From: Parasphingopyxis lamellibrachiae
GTDB taxonomy: Bacteria; Pseudomonadota; Alphaproteobacteria; Sphingomonadales; Sphingomonadaceae
Assembly (NCBI RefSeq): GCF_003385775.1
Contig: NZ_QRDP01000004.1
Location: forward strand, 2,040,957-2,104,956
Reading direction: 5' to 3'
Length of the DNA: 64,000 bases
The position numbers were made by a program, and so were the translations under genes. Position 1 is the first letter of the stretch, and each line of letters opens with the position of its first letter. A model generated the notes under the pieces. The model made no database searches and was not told the DNA's origin. It saw only the letters and a program-made list of their open reading frames with translations. This document shows positions 25,170-34,359 of this stretch, one piece after another.

Positions 25170-25688
25170 TCAGCGATAATCGACAGTGACGTCGAATGTT
25201 CCGTCATACACGCCTTCGGCCTGGTTGGCGCCGACAAGCAGCCGGCCACTGACGTAAAATGTGCGTTCTCCAGCCGCGTTCAGCCGCTTGTTCGCGCGGC
25301 CGTTGATCCGCACCCGATCCATTGTCATGCTTGCCCCGCCGCCTAGTCGCGACAGCGTTATCGGAGCAGGCGCAGTTGTGACGCGGACGCGCTGACGCGA
25401 AGGTCCGGTAATCAGGAACTCGCCGCGCTGGCAATTTGTGCCGACCAGCATTGCCCCGCCCTGCGCAACGCACGTGCCGTCATTGCGCCGGATATTGATC
25501 CGTCCCGCGACATTGCCCGGTACGATCGAGCCGAAATCGAGAACGGATATCTGGGTAAGCGTCAGCGGTTGCAAAATCTCCGTTTCGGCGTTGCTATCAA
25601 CAGATGCGGCATAGGCCGGTGCTGTTGTCAGCAATAGGAATGCAACAGCGGGCAGCGCCATGCGGCGCTCAAAGCAATTGGATTTCAT
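25170..25688 (-). CDS. DUF4402 exported protein (second copy)
   Basis: This 172-residue protein has a signal peptide (ALPAVAFLLLTTAPAYAAS) and the DUF4402 fold marks: ILQPLTLTQISVLDFGSIVPG, two Cys in the centre (DGTCVAQ, TNCQRGEF) that likely pair, GGGASMTMDRVRINGR, and the closing VGANQAEGVYDGTFDVTVDY. It is a clear homologue of the protein at 24531. The ATG at 25688 is preceded by GGGGGAA; an earlier in-frame start would spoil the signal peptide. Confidence 0.87.
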   Translation of the reverse strand: MKSNCFERRMALPAVAFLLLTTAPAYAASVDSNAETEILQPLTLTQISVLDFGSIVPGNVAGRINIRRNDGTCVAQGGAMLVGTNCQRGEFLITGPSRQRVRVTTAPAPITLSRLGGGASMTMDRVRINGRANKRLNAAGERTFYVSGRLLVGANQAEGVYDGTFDVTVDYR

Positions 25689-25824
25689 TATGATATTCCC
25701 CCTTGCCTCCTTTATCGCTGAAAATAGAGAATGCAGGCCGAACAAGGCTGGTTAACAGGCCGCAAAGCATAAACAGGCAGGGCCGAGCTTTGCGCCGTCC
25801 GCGCGACGCGCTATGCGCGGGCGC

Positions 25825-26745
25825 ATGACCGATGCAGCCATTCATGTCGAAAATGTCACCAAAATCTATGAGGGTGACGTCCGCGCGCTCGACAATGTGA
25901 ATCTCACCGTGCCGCGCGGCACGATTTTCGGCCTGCTCGGCCCCAATGGTGCGGGCAAGTCGACTTTGATCAATATCCTTGCCGGGCTGGTCAACAAGAC
26001 GGCGGGTTCGGCCTCGGTATGGGGCTTCGATATCGACCGGGATCCGCGCAACGCCAAGGCGAGCATCGGCATCGTCAACCAGGAAATTACCTTCGATCCC
26101 TTTTTCACGCCCGCTGAAACGCTCGATATCCAGGCCGGGCTTTATGGGGTGCCGCGAAACGCCAAACGCACCATGGAATTGCTGAAAGCGGTGCGGCTCG
26201 AGGACAAGGCCGATGCCTATGCGCGCACCCTTTCCGGCGGGATGAAGCGCCGGTTGATGGTGGCCAAGGCCATGGTCCATTCGCCGCCTGTACTCATCCT
26301 CGACGAACCCACAGCGGGAGTCGATATCGATTTGCGCCGCCAGCTCTGGGACTATGTCCGCGAACTGCATGCTGGCGGCGTTACCGTCATCCTCACCACC
26401 CATTATCTGGAAGAAGCCGAGGAGCTGTGCGACCGGATCGCAATCATCAATCACGGCAAGCTGATCGCCGACAAGCCGACGCGCGAGCTTGTGAACATGG
26501 CGCAGGAGAAAGCGGTCGTCGTGACCGTCGAGAAGGATATCACGACCCTGCCCGACAGGAGCTGTTTCGAGAAAGTCGAACAGATCGATCACAACACGAT
26601 CACGATCACCTATCGCAAGGACCGGGTGAATGCAGGCGAAGTGCTCACCGCACTTGGCGAGGCCGGCCATGTGATTATCGACGTAACCACCCGTGAAGCC
26701 GATCTTGAAGATGTCTTCCTCAACCTCACGCGGGAAGCGGCGTGA
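25825..26745 (+). CDS. ABC transporter ATP-binding protein (ABC-2 type, no adjacent permease)
   Basis: This 306-residue ATPase has Walker A GPNGAGKST, Q-loop VNQEITF, signature LSGGMKRRLMVAKAM, Walker B VLILDEPTAGVD and the switch His in LTTHYLEE. A ~90-residue C-terminal extension follows the ATPase, as in exporters of the ABC-2/DrrA-like class. The permease is missing from its neighbours: nadB overlaps it directly (GTGA at 26742). An ATG at 25813 is also in frame. Confidence 0.88.
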   Translation: MTDAAIHVENVTKIYEGDVRALDNVNLTVPRGTIFGLLGPNGAGKSTLINILAGLVNKTAGSASVWGFDIDRDPRNAKASIGIVNQEITFDPFFTPAETLDIQAGLYGVPRNAKRTMELLKAVRLEDKADAYARTLSGGMKRRLMVAKAMVHSPPVLILDEPTAGVDIDLRRQLWDYVRELHAGGVTVILTTHYLEEAEELCDRIAIINHGKLIADKPTRELVNMAQEKAVVVTVEKDITTLPDRSCFEKVEQIDHNTITITYRKDRVNAGEVLTALGEAGHVIIDVTTREADLEDVFLNLTREAA

Positions 26746-28334
26746 GCGATCACGACATCCTCATAATCGGGTCTGGTGCGGCCGGGTTGACCGCTGCCAT
26801 TACGCTGGCCGAGCGTTTCAAGGTCTTGGTGCTCGCCAAGGGTGCGATCTCGGGCGGCTCAACGGCCTGGGCGCAGGGCGGGATTGCGGCCGTGCTGGAG
26901 CCCGGCGACACGTTCGAAAGCCATATCGACGACACGATGGATGCGGGAGCCGGCCTCAATCGCCGCGAGACCGTGGAGTTCGTCGTGGAAAACGCACCGC
27001 GCGCCATCGCCAATCTCGTCGAGCTGGGCGTGCCTTTCAATGTCGAGGACGATGGCGACCTCCACCTGACACGCGAAGGCGGGCACAGCCATCGCCGCAT
27101 CGTCCATGTCGACGATGCCACGGGCTGGGCCGTGCAAGAGGCCCTGGAAAACGCCGCAAAGGCCAATCCGAATATCACCATGCTGCCCGATATGGTGGCG
27201 GTCGACCTGATCACCGACCGACACAGCGAAGCGCCGACCGACACCGACCATGTCTGGGGTGCCTATGCCTTCAACAAGGCGAGCGGCCATGTCGAAGCCT
27301 TTGCTGCGCGCGCCACCATCCTCGCCACCGGCGGCGCAGGGCGCACCTATCTCTTCTCGACCGCACCGCGCGGCGCGACGGGAGACGGCATCGCCATGGC
27401 GTGGCGCGCCGGGTGCGGTATTTCCAACATGGAGTTCATGCAATTCCACCCGACCTGCCTCTACAATCTGGAGGTCAAGAATTTCCTCATCACAGAGGCG
27501 GTGCGCGGCGAAGGCGGGCATCTGAAATTGCCGCAGGATGCCCCCGACCCCGGCCACCGTTTCATGCCCGAATTCGACCCCCGCGAAGAACTCGCCCCGC
27601 GCGACATCGTCGCCCGGGCCATCGACCATGAGATCAAACGCTTCGGCCTCGACTATGTCCATCTCGATATCAGCCACCGCGATCCCGAATTCGTCAAAGG
27701 TCATTTTCCCAATATCCATGACAAGCTTATGGGGCTGGGCATTGATATGACGACAGGGCCGATCCCGGTCGTTCCCGCGCAGCATTATACCTGCGGCGGC
27801 GTGCGGATAGACCTGGACGGCCGGACCGACATGCCCGGCCTCTATGCCGCCGGCGAAGTCAGCGAAAGCGGGCTGCACGGCGCCAACCGGCTGGCTTCCA
27901 ACAGCCTGCTCGAATGTTTCGTGTTCGGCGAGGCCGCCGCCAATCACATCTGCGCGCACTGGGGCGACCTGCCCGCGCCGCCTGCCATCCGCCCCTGGGA
28001 TGAGAGCCGGGTAACGGATTCCGACGAGGAAGTCGTCGTCCAGCATAACTGGCGCGAGATCCGCCGTTTCATGTGGGATTATGTCGGCATCGTCCGCACC
28101 ACGAAACGCCTGGAGCGCGCCCAGCACCGGGTGGAATTGCTGCGCAGCGAAGTCGACGAATATTACGGCAATTTCCGGGTAACGCCGGACCTTATCGAAT
28201 TGCGCAACCTGATCGAGGTGGCAGCGCTGATCATTCGCTCGGCACTTGAGCGCAAGGAAAGCCGCGGACTGCACTTCACAACCGACTATCCCGACCTCGC
28301 CGACAAGGCCCTCGATACGGTGCTAACGCCTTAG
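26742..28334 (+). CDS. nadB: L-aspartate oxidase
   Basis: This 530-residue FAD enzyme of the succinate dehydrogenase/fumarate reductase flavoprotein family has the N-terminal ILIIGSGAAGLTAAI motif, SGGSTAWAQGGIAAVL (covering active site residues of NadB), the GGAGRTYLFST segment and the C-terminal AGEVSESGLHGANRLASNSLLECFVFG signature. It oxidises L-aspartate to iminoaspartate for quinolinate and NAD synthesis; nadA and nadC are not in the window. The start is a GTG overlapping the stop of the ABC ATPase gene by 4 bp. Confidence 0.94.
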   Translation: MSDHDILIIGSGAAGLTAAITLAERFKVLVLAKGAISGGSTAWAQGGIAAVLEPGDTFESHIDDTMDAGAGLNRRETVEFVVENAPRAIANLVELGVPFNVEDDGDLHLTREGGHSHRRIVHVDDATGWAVQEALENAAKANPNITMLPDMVAVDLITDRHSEAPTDTDHVWGAYAFNKASGHVEAFAARATILATGGAGRTYLFSTAPRGATGDGIAMAWRAGCGISNMEFMQFHPTCLYNLEVKNFLITEAVRGEGGHLKLPQDAPDPGHRFMPEFDPREELAPRDIVARAIDHEIKRFGLDYVHLDISHRDPEFVKGHFPNIHDKLMGLGIDMTTGPIPVVPAQHYTCGGVRIDLDGRTDMPGLYAAGEVSESGLHGANRLASNSLLECFVFGEAAANHICAHWGDLPAPPAIRPWDESRVTDSDEEVVVQHNWREIRRFMWDYVGIVRTTKRLERAQHRVELLRSEVDEYYGNFRVTPDLIELRNLIEVAALIIRSALERKESRGLHFTTDYPDLADKALDTVLTP

Positions 28335-28381
28335 CCAGCAAGTCCCTTTGCCCCGCGCGGCGCATCGGCTAGACCGCCGCG

Positions 28382-31159
28382 ATGCCATCGGAAAACCATC
28401 TCTATCTTGTCGACGGATCGAGCTATATTTTCCGCGCCTATCACCGGCTGCCGCCGCTCACCAATATCCGCGGCGAACCGGTGGGTGCGGTCTATGGCTA
28501 TACGACGATGCTCTGGAAGCTGGTCGACCAGCTCAATGCCGAGGACGGGCCGACCCATATGGCGGTGATTCTCGACGCCGGCTCGCAGACATTCCGCAAC
28601 GATATCTACGACCAGTATAAGGCGAACCGCCCGCCGCCGCCCGAAGACCTTGTCCCGCAATTCCCGATGATCCGCGATGCGACGCGCGCCTTTTCGCTGC
28701 CCTGTATCGAGGAAGAGGGCTTTGAAGCGGACGACCTGATCGCTTCCTATTCCAAGGAGGCGCTCAAACAGGGATGGAAGGTCACCGTCGTCAGTTCCGA
28801 CAAGGACCTGATGCAGCTGATTGAACCCGGTCTTGATCTCTACGATACGATGAATGATCGCAAGCTGGGGCGGGACCATGTGCTTGAGAAATTCGGCGTC
28901 GAGCCGGAGAAGCTCGGCGATGTGCTGGCGCTGATGGGCGACACATCGGACAATATTCCCGGCGTCACAGGGATCGGGCCGAAAACGGCTTCCAAGCTGA
29001 TCGGCGAATATGGCGATGTCGAGGCCGTGCTCGCCGCCGCGCCGGACATGAAGAAATCCAAGATGCGCGAGAATCTGATCGAGCAGGCCGACAATGCGCG
29101 GATGTCGCGCGTGCTGGTGACGCTCCATGAGGAATGCGACCTGCCCGAAGAGTTGGACGATTTCGCGCTCAAGGGCATACCCGAAGAACCGCTGCGCGCC
29201 TTTCTGGAAGATCATGGTTTCAAATCGCTGCTGACGCGGATCGGCGGCGGAACGGACGGGGCGGGTGCCGGCGCAGAACGAGCCCAGCATTCCAGCGAAA
29301 CCGATGTCGGCCCGGAAGACGACGACCCGCCGATTGATCGCAAAGCCTATGAGACGGTGACCGACGAAGTAGCGCTCGACCGCTGGATCGCGGAGGCGCG
29401 GCGCATGGGCCATGTTGCGGTCGATACCGAGACGGACAGCCTGGAATCGGTGACAGCGCGGCTTGTGGGCGTGTGTCTGGCCACCGAGCCGGGCAGGGCC
29501 TGTTACATACCGCTCGGCCATGGCGGCGACGACCTGCTCGGCGAAACGCCCGACCAGATCGATTTTGACGCCGCCATCGCGAAGCTCAAACCCCTGCTCG
29601 AAGACCCGGCCGTCCTCAAGATCGGCCATAACCTGAAATATGACATGGGCGTTCTGACCCAGCATGACATTGCGCTCGCCCCGATCGACGACACGATCGT
29701 CATGAGCTTCGACCTGGAAGCGGGCATGCACGGCCATGGCATGGATGAGATCGCCCAGCTGTTTCTCGGCCATGAGTGTATCAAGTTTAAGGATGTGGTC
29801 GGCACGGGGAAGAAACAGATTTCCTTTGCCCAGGTACCGCTCGACACGGCCACGGAATATGCAGCCGAAGATGCCGATGTCACGTTGCGCCTCTGGAAAC
29901 GCCTGAAACCGCGGCTCTCCACGGACAAGGTGACGCGCGTCTATGAACTGGTCGACCGGCCGCTCGTTCCGGTGATTGCCGGGATGGAATGCGCAGGGAT
30001 CAAGGTGGACCGCGAAGAGCTGGCCCGCCTGTCGGCCGAATTCGCCAAGCAGATGGAAAGCACCGAGAAAGAAGTGCACGCGATTGCAGGCGAGCCTTTC
30101 TCCATCGGCAGTCCAAAGCAGTTGGGCGAAATCCTGTTCGACAAGATGGGGCTGAAAGGCGGACGCAAGGGAAAGTCCGGCGTCTGGTCGACCGATGTGA
30201 ACGAGATGGAACGCCTCGCCCGGGACGGCGAGCCCATCGCCCAGAAAGTGCTCGATTGGCGGCAGCTTTCCAAGCTCAAGTCCACCTATACCGATGCGCT
30301 GCAGGCGCAGATCAACCCGAAAACCGGGCGCGTTCATACCAGCTATTCGCTGACCGGCGCGCAGACGGGCAGGCTGTCCTCAACCGAACCCAATCTGCAG
30401 AATATCCCGATCCGCACCGAGATGGGTCGCAAGATCCGCTTCGCCTTTGTCGCGGAGCCCGGCAACGTGCTGCTCGCGGCCGATTACAGCCAGATCGAAT
30501 TGCGCCTTGCCGCGCATATGGCCGATGTGCCGACGCTCAAACAGGCATTCGAAGCCGGCGAGGATATTCACAACCGGACCGCGCAGGAGCTGTTCGGCGA
30601 GGTCAATCGCGAGACGCGCGGACGGGCCAAGACGATCAACTTCGCTATTCTCTACGGTATTTCCCGCTGGGGCCTGGCCGGACGGCTCGAAATAACGCCC
30701 GACGAGGCGCAGGCCATGATCGACCGTTATTTCGAACGCTTCCCCGGCATCAACCAGTATATCACGCAAACGCTGACCGCTGCGCGCGAGACCGGGTTTA
30801 CCGAAACACTGTTCGGCCGCCGGACGCATTTTCCGCGCATCAAAAGCAAGATGCAGCATGAACGACAGGGGGCCGAACGCGCAGCGATCAACGCGCCGAT
30901 CCAGGGCACTAGCGCGGACATCATAAAACGGGCGATGGCGCGCATGGGGCCAGCGCTGGCCAGGGCCGGACTCGATGACGTCAGAATGCTGCTTCAGGTG
31001 CATGACGAACTCGTCTTTGAGCTGCCGGAGAACGACGTGGAATCAGCCTCTTCCGTAATCCGTGACGTCATGGCGTCGGCCGCCGGGCCGCTGGTGACGA
31101 TAGACGTTCCGCTGGCGGTCGATATCGGCACCGGCCTGAGCTGGGGCGCCGCGCATTGA
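28382..31159 (+). CDS. polA: DNA polymerase I
   Basis: This 925-residue enzyme has three domains: 5'-3' exonuclease (about 1-290, with VDGSSYIFRAYH and DTSDNIPGVTGIGPKTA), 3'-5' proofreading exonuclease (about 330-520, with the intact VDTETDS motif), and polymerase (about 540-925, with SQIELRLAAHMA, RAKTINFAILYGIS and the motif C HDELVFELP). It fills repair gaps and replaces RNA primers. A conserved DTET keeps proofreading intact. The flippase gene follows in the same direction after 22 bp. Confidence 0.97.
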   Translation: MPSENHLYLVDGSSYIFRAYHRLPPLTNIRGEPVGAVYGYTTMLWKLVDQLNAEDGPTHMAVILDAGSQTFRNDIYDQYKANRPPPPEDLVPQFPMIRDATRAFSLPCIEEEGFEADDLIASYSKEALKQGWKVTVVSSDKDLMQLIEPGLDLYDTMNDRKLGRDHVLEKFGVEPEKLGDVLALMGDTSDNIPGVTGIGPKTASKLIGEYGDVEAVLAAAPDMKKSKMRENLIEQADNARMSRVLVTLHEECDLPEELDDFALKGIPEEPLRAFLEDHGFKSLLTRIGGGTDGAGAGAERAQHSSETDVGPEDDDPPIDRKAYETVTDEVALDRWIAEARRMGHVAVDTETDSLESVTARLVGVCLATEPGRACYIPLGHGGDDLLGETPDQIDFDAAIAKLKPLLEDPAVLKIGHNLKYDMGVLTQHDIALAPIDDTIVMSFDLEAGMHGHGMDEIAQLFLGHECIKFKDVVGTGKKQISFAQVPLDTATEYAAEDADVTLRLWKRLKPRLSTDKVTRVYELVDRPLVPVIAGMECAGIKVDREELARLSAEFAKQMESTEKEVHAIAGEPFSIGSPKQLGEILFDKMGLKGGRKGKSGVWSTDVNEMERLARDGEPIAQKVLDWRQLSKLKSTYTDALQAQINPKTGRVHTSYSLTGAQTGRLSSTEPNLQNIPIRTEMGRKIRFAFVAEPGNVLLAADYSQIELRLAAHMADVPTLKQAFEAGEDIHNRTAQELFGEVNRETRGRAKTINFAILYGISRWGLAGRLEITPDEAQAMIDRYFERFPGINQYITQTLTAARETGFTETLFGRRTHFPRIKSKMQHERQGAERAAINAPIQGTSADIIKRAMARMGPALARAGLDDVRMLLQVHDELVFELPENDVESASSVIRDVMASAAGPLVTIDVPLAVDIGTGLSWGAAH

Positions 31160-31181
31160 GGGCCGCCAATAGGGGCTCAGT

Positions 31182-32672
31182 ATGACGGAGGGGAAAGAGC
31201 CGCCTCCGCCTGACCTTTCTGCCCTTGCAAAAGGCGGCCGTACGAATCTGTTCGGTTTCGTCCTGCGCCTTGCAGCCCGGATACCGTTTCTGTTCATCGC
31301 CGGACGCTGGTACGGCGCCGAAGCGCTCGGCATTTTCGCCTATGCCGTGATCGTCGTCGAATTTGCGGCCCAGCTTTCGACGCTGGGGCTGAAACGCGGC
31401 CTTGCAGAGCAATTGTCCAAGACGGACCGGCCCCATGTCTTTGTCGTCTGGGATGCGATGCTCGCGGGGTTCGTGGCCTCGGCGATTGCCGTGCTCCTGC
31501 TCGTCGCCTTTCCCTGGGCGATGTTCCCGAACAGCGAGATTCAGGGGATGGAGCGACTGCTGCCGCTGACTATCTTCGCGCTGGCTGCGTCGGACATCGC
31601 GCTCGCGGCGCTGGCTTATCGCCACGATATTGGCGCAACCGTGCGCGCGCGGGCGATTGTCGAGCCATGGACGATCAGCATCGCGGCATTCGCACTCGCC
31701 TTCTATTCCCTGCGCGACGGGCTGATCCTTGCCTATGTCCTCTCGATGCTGGCAGCGCTCGTCGCATCGCTCTGGCCGTTGTTCCGAAGCTACGGGATTC
31801 CCTATGGCTGGCGGCCCAAACCGATTCGGCTTCTGATGCTGGCCTGGCACAATCTCCCGCTGGCGGCGGCGGATGCCATCGAATGGGCGTCCCGGCGCAT
31901 CGACATCGCCATTCTCGGCCTGTTCTTCTCGCCCACCATCGTCGGCATCTATTATGTTGCGCAGCAGATCGCCTCGCTGCCGCAAAAGCTCAAAACCAGC
32001 TTCGACCCGATATTGGGACCGGTCATCACGCAGAATCTGCGGGTCGGGAACAAGGCTGCAGTCGCCCATCAGGTTCGCCAGGCGGGCTTCTGGATCATCG
32101 CCGCCCAGGCCGGTGTTGCGCTCGCGCTCGGCATTCCGGGCGAAGCGTGGATGGGCCTGGTCGGCCCGACCTTTGTCGCAGGCACCGGCGTTCTCGCCTT
32201 TTTGCTGGCGGCTGAAGTGGTCGCCGCAACCGCAGCGGTATCCGAGTCCGCGCTGATCTATGTCGCCCGGCACCGCAATCTCGTAATTTCCACCGTCATG
32301 ATCGGTGTCCAGGCAGGCCTGAGCGTCGTCATCATCCTCATCATGCGGGCCTATGACCTCCCGCTGCTCTATCAGGCGACCGGCCCGGCGATTGCGCTGA
32401 TGCTGGCGCTCGGCGGTGCATCGATTGCCAAGGCGCGGCTACTGTCCCGGCTGCTCGAAGCGCCGGTCAGCCCGTGGCGCTGGGCGCTTGTCTGGGCGGC
32501 GGCAACGGCGACGGTGACCGGCTATATTGCGACATTCTTCCCGGAATGGAGCGAACTCATTATCGGCGTTCCCGCGGTACTCGTCGTCTATTGCCTGATC
32601 ATCTGGTATCGGGGCTTCGGCCCGGACGACCGGATCCTGTTCAAGATGGGGAAAAAAGGCGAAGCTGTTTGA
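31182..32672 (+). CDS. polysaccharide/lipid-linked oligosaccharide flippase-like membrane protein
   Basis: This 496-residue protein has about 12-14 hydrophobic helices (e.g. FLFIAGRWYGAEALGIFAYAVIVVEF, FWIIAAQAGVALALGIPG) and the general pattern of MATE/MviN-like flippases (Wzx-type) of surface-polysaccharide pathways. No glycosyltransferase is adjacent, so the cargo is unknown. The last helix is followed by a short basic tail (GKKGEAV). Convergent with purH; the intervening 51 bp hold an 18-bp palindrome. Confidence 0.82.
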   Translation: MTEGKEPPPPDLSALAKGGRTNLFGFVLRLAARIPFLFIAGRWYGAEALGIFAYAVIVVEFAAQLSTLGLKRGLAEQLSKTDRPHVFVVWDAMLAGFVASAIAVLLLVAFPWAMFPNSEIQGMERLLPLTIFALAASDIALAALAYRHDIGATVRARAIVEPWTISIAAFALAFYSLRDGLILAYVLSMLAALVASLWPLFRSYGIPYGWRPKPIRLLMLAWHNLPLAAADAIEWASRRIDIAILGLFFSPTIVGIYYVAQQIASLPQKLKTSFDPILGPVITQNLRVGNKAAVAHQVRQAGFWIIAAQAGVALALGIPGEAWMGLVGPTFVAGTGVLAFLLAAEVVAATAAVSESALIYVARHRNLVISTVMIGVQAGLSVVIILIMRAYDLPLLYQATGPAIALMLALGGASIAKARLLSRLLEAPVSPWRWALVWAAATATVTGYIATFFPEWSELIIGVPAVLVVYCLIIWYRGFGPDDRILFKMGKKGEAV

Positions 32673-32681
32673 CTTGTCCGA

Positions 32682-32699
32682 ACGTTGCACGTGCAACGT
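32682..32699. repeat. perfect 18-bp palindrome
   Basis: ACGTTGCACGTGCAACGT reads identically on both strands, with no spacer. It sits between the ends of the convergent flippase and purH genes. Since it has no loop and no T run it is a poor intrinsic terminator and looks more like a protein-binding dyad, similar in style to LacI-family operators. Function unknown. Confidence 0.7.
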
Positions 32700-32723
32700 C
32701 GCTGCTAAGGAAATTCTGACAGA

Positions 32724-34313
32724 TTAATGCCGGAAATGCCGCATTCCAGTGAAGACCATGGCGAGGCCTGCCTCGTCCGCCGCGGCGACAACCTCATCAT
32801 CGCGGATCGAGCCACCCGGCTGGATCACGGCTGTGGCCCCGGCTTCCACAGCGGCCATCAGTCCATCAGCAAACGGGAAGAACGCATCGGAGGCAACCGC
32901 CGAACCGATCGTGCGCGCTTCGCCCCAGCCGGCTTTCTCCGCAGCATCCCTGGCCTTCCACGCAGCGATGCGCGCCGATTCCAGCCGATTCATCTGCCCG
33001 GCGCCAACTCCGGCGGTACTGCCATCTTTGGCGTAAACAATCGCATTGGATTTGACGTGCTTGGCGACCGTCCAGGCAAACAGGCAATCGGCCAGTTCCT
33101 GTTCAGTAGGCTGGCGTTTTGTCACGACTTTGAGATCGTCGGCACCGATCCGGCCATTGTCGCGTGCCTGGAAGAGCAGACCGCCCGCAATCGTCTTCAT
33201 TGTCATGCCGGGCCGAGCCGGGTCGGCAAAGTCGCCCGTCAGCAGAAGCCGCAAATTTTTCTTCTTCGCGAAGATTTCCCGGGCCTCGTCATCGGCATCC
33301 GGTGCAATCACAACTTCGGTGAATATTTCGGTAATGGCGGCGGCGGTTTCGGCATCCAGCGCATGGTTCAGCGCAACGATACCGCCAAAAGCCGAAACCG
33401 TGTCGCAGGCAAAAGCCGATCGATACGCCTCAATGGCGGAGCCAGCGACAGCAACGCCGCAGGGATTGGCGTGTTTGACGATGACGCAGGCGGGCTGGGC
33501 CGCCTCGAATTCGGACACCAGCTCCAGCGCGGCATCCGCATCGTTGAAGTTATTGTAGCTCAGTTCCTTGCCCTGCAGCTGCTCAGCCTGGGCTATGCCC
33601 GGCGCGCCCGGCATGTCCGGCACATAGAGCGCCGCCGCCTGGTGCGGGTTCTCGCCATAGCGAAGCGCCTGTTTGCGATGCACCGGAATCTGCAGGCGTT
33701 CCGGAAACTGCTCGCCCTGATCGGCAAAGGCGAACCAGCTCGCAATCATTGAATCATAGGCTGCCGTCGCCGCAAAAGCCTTTGCAGCCAGACGTTTACG
33801 AAATTCAAGCGACGTCTTGCCGCCATTGGAATCCAGTTCTCCGACCAGCTCCGCATAGTCAGACGGGTCGGTGACGATGCCGACATGGGCGTGGTTCTTC
33901 GCCGCCGAGCGGACCATGGACGGCCCGCCAATATCGATATTCTCGATGATGTCGGGGCGCTCCGCGCCGCGCGCCACAGTGGCGGCGAACGGATAGAGAT
34001 TGACTACCACAAGATCGATCGCGCCGATATCATGAGCCTCCATCGCCGCGACATGCTCCGCATTGTCGCGCACTGCGAGCAGCCCCCCATGCACCTTGGG
34101 GTGCAGCGTCTTGACCCGGCCGTCCATCATCTCCGGAAAATCCGTCAGTTCCGAAATATCGCACACCGCAAGCCCCGCTTCGCGGAGCGCCTTCGCCGTG
34201 CCGCCCGTCGAGACAAGCTCAACGCCATGGCGCACCAGCGCCTGACCGAGTTCGGCTAGGCCCGACTTGTCCGATACCGACAAGAGCGCCCGGGTGATTG
34301 TAACATCCGACAT
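32724..34313 (-). CDS. purH: bifunctional AICAR transformylase / IMP cyclohydrolase
   Basis: This 529-residue enzyme catalyses the last two steps of IMP synthesis. The N-terminal cyclohydrolase part shows [14 protein letters not shown] and [15 protein letters not shown], then [16 protein letters not shown]; the transformylase half has [11 protein letters not shown], with the catalytic Lys-His pair. The ATG at 34313 follows AGGAA; the longer in-frame leader up to 34472 is not conserved-looking. Confidence 0.96.
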   Translation of the reverse strand: MSDVTITRALLSVSDKSGLAELGQALVRHGVELVSTGGTAKALREAGLAVCDISELTDFPEMMDGRVKTLHPKVHGGLLAVRDNAEHVAAMEAHDIGAIDLVVVNLYPFAATVARGAERPDIIENIDIGGPSMVRSAAKNHAHVGIVTDPSDYAELVGELDSNGGKTSLEFRKRLAAKAFAATAAYDSMIASWFAFADQGEQFPERLQIPVHRKQALRYGENPHQAAALYVPDMPGAPGIAQAEQLQGKELSYNNFNDADAALELVSEFEAAQPACVIVKHANPCGVAVAGSAIEAYRSAFACDTVSAFGGIVALNHALDAETAAAITEIFTEVVIAPDADDEAREIFAKKKNLRLLLTGDFADPARPGMTMKTIAGGLLFQARDNGRIGADDLKVVTKRQPTEQELADCLFAWTVAKHVKSNAIVYAKDGSTAGVGAGQMNRLESARIAAWKARDAAEKAGWGEARTIGSAVASDAFFPFADGLMAAVEAGATAVIQPGGSIRDDEVVAAADEAGLAMVFTGMRHFRH

Positions 34314-34359
34314 GTGATTTCCTGAGTGAGAGAGTGGATCGCCGCGACCTGTTAGCCGT

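Noticed and set aside
28331-30337. 668-codon open frame on the minus strand, opposite polA
   Set aside because: Same reason: the plus strand encodes DNA polymerase I with all motifs and the antisense translation is not protein-like.
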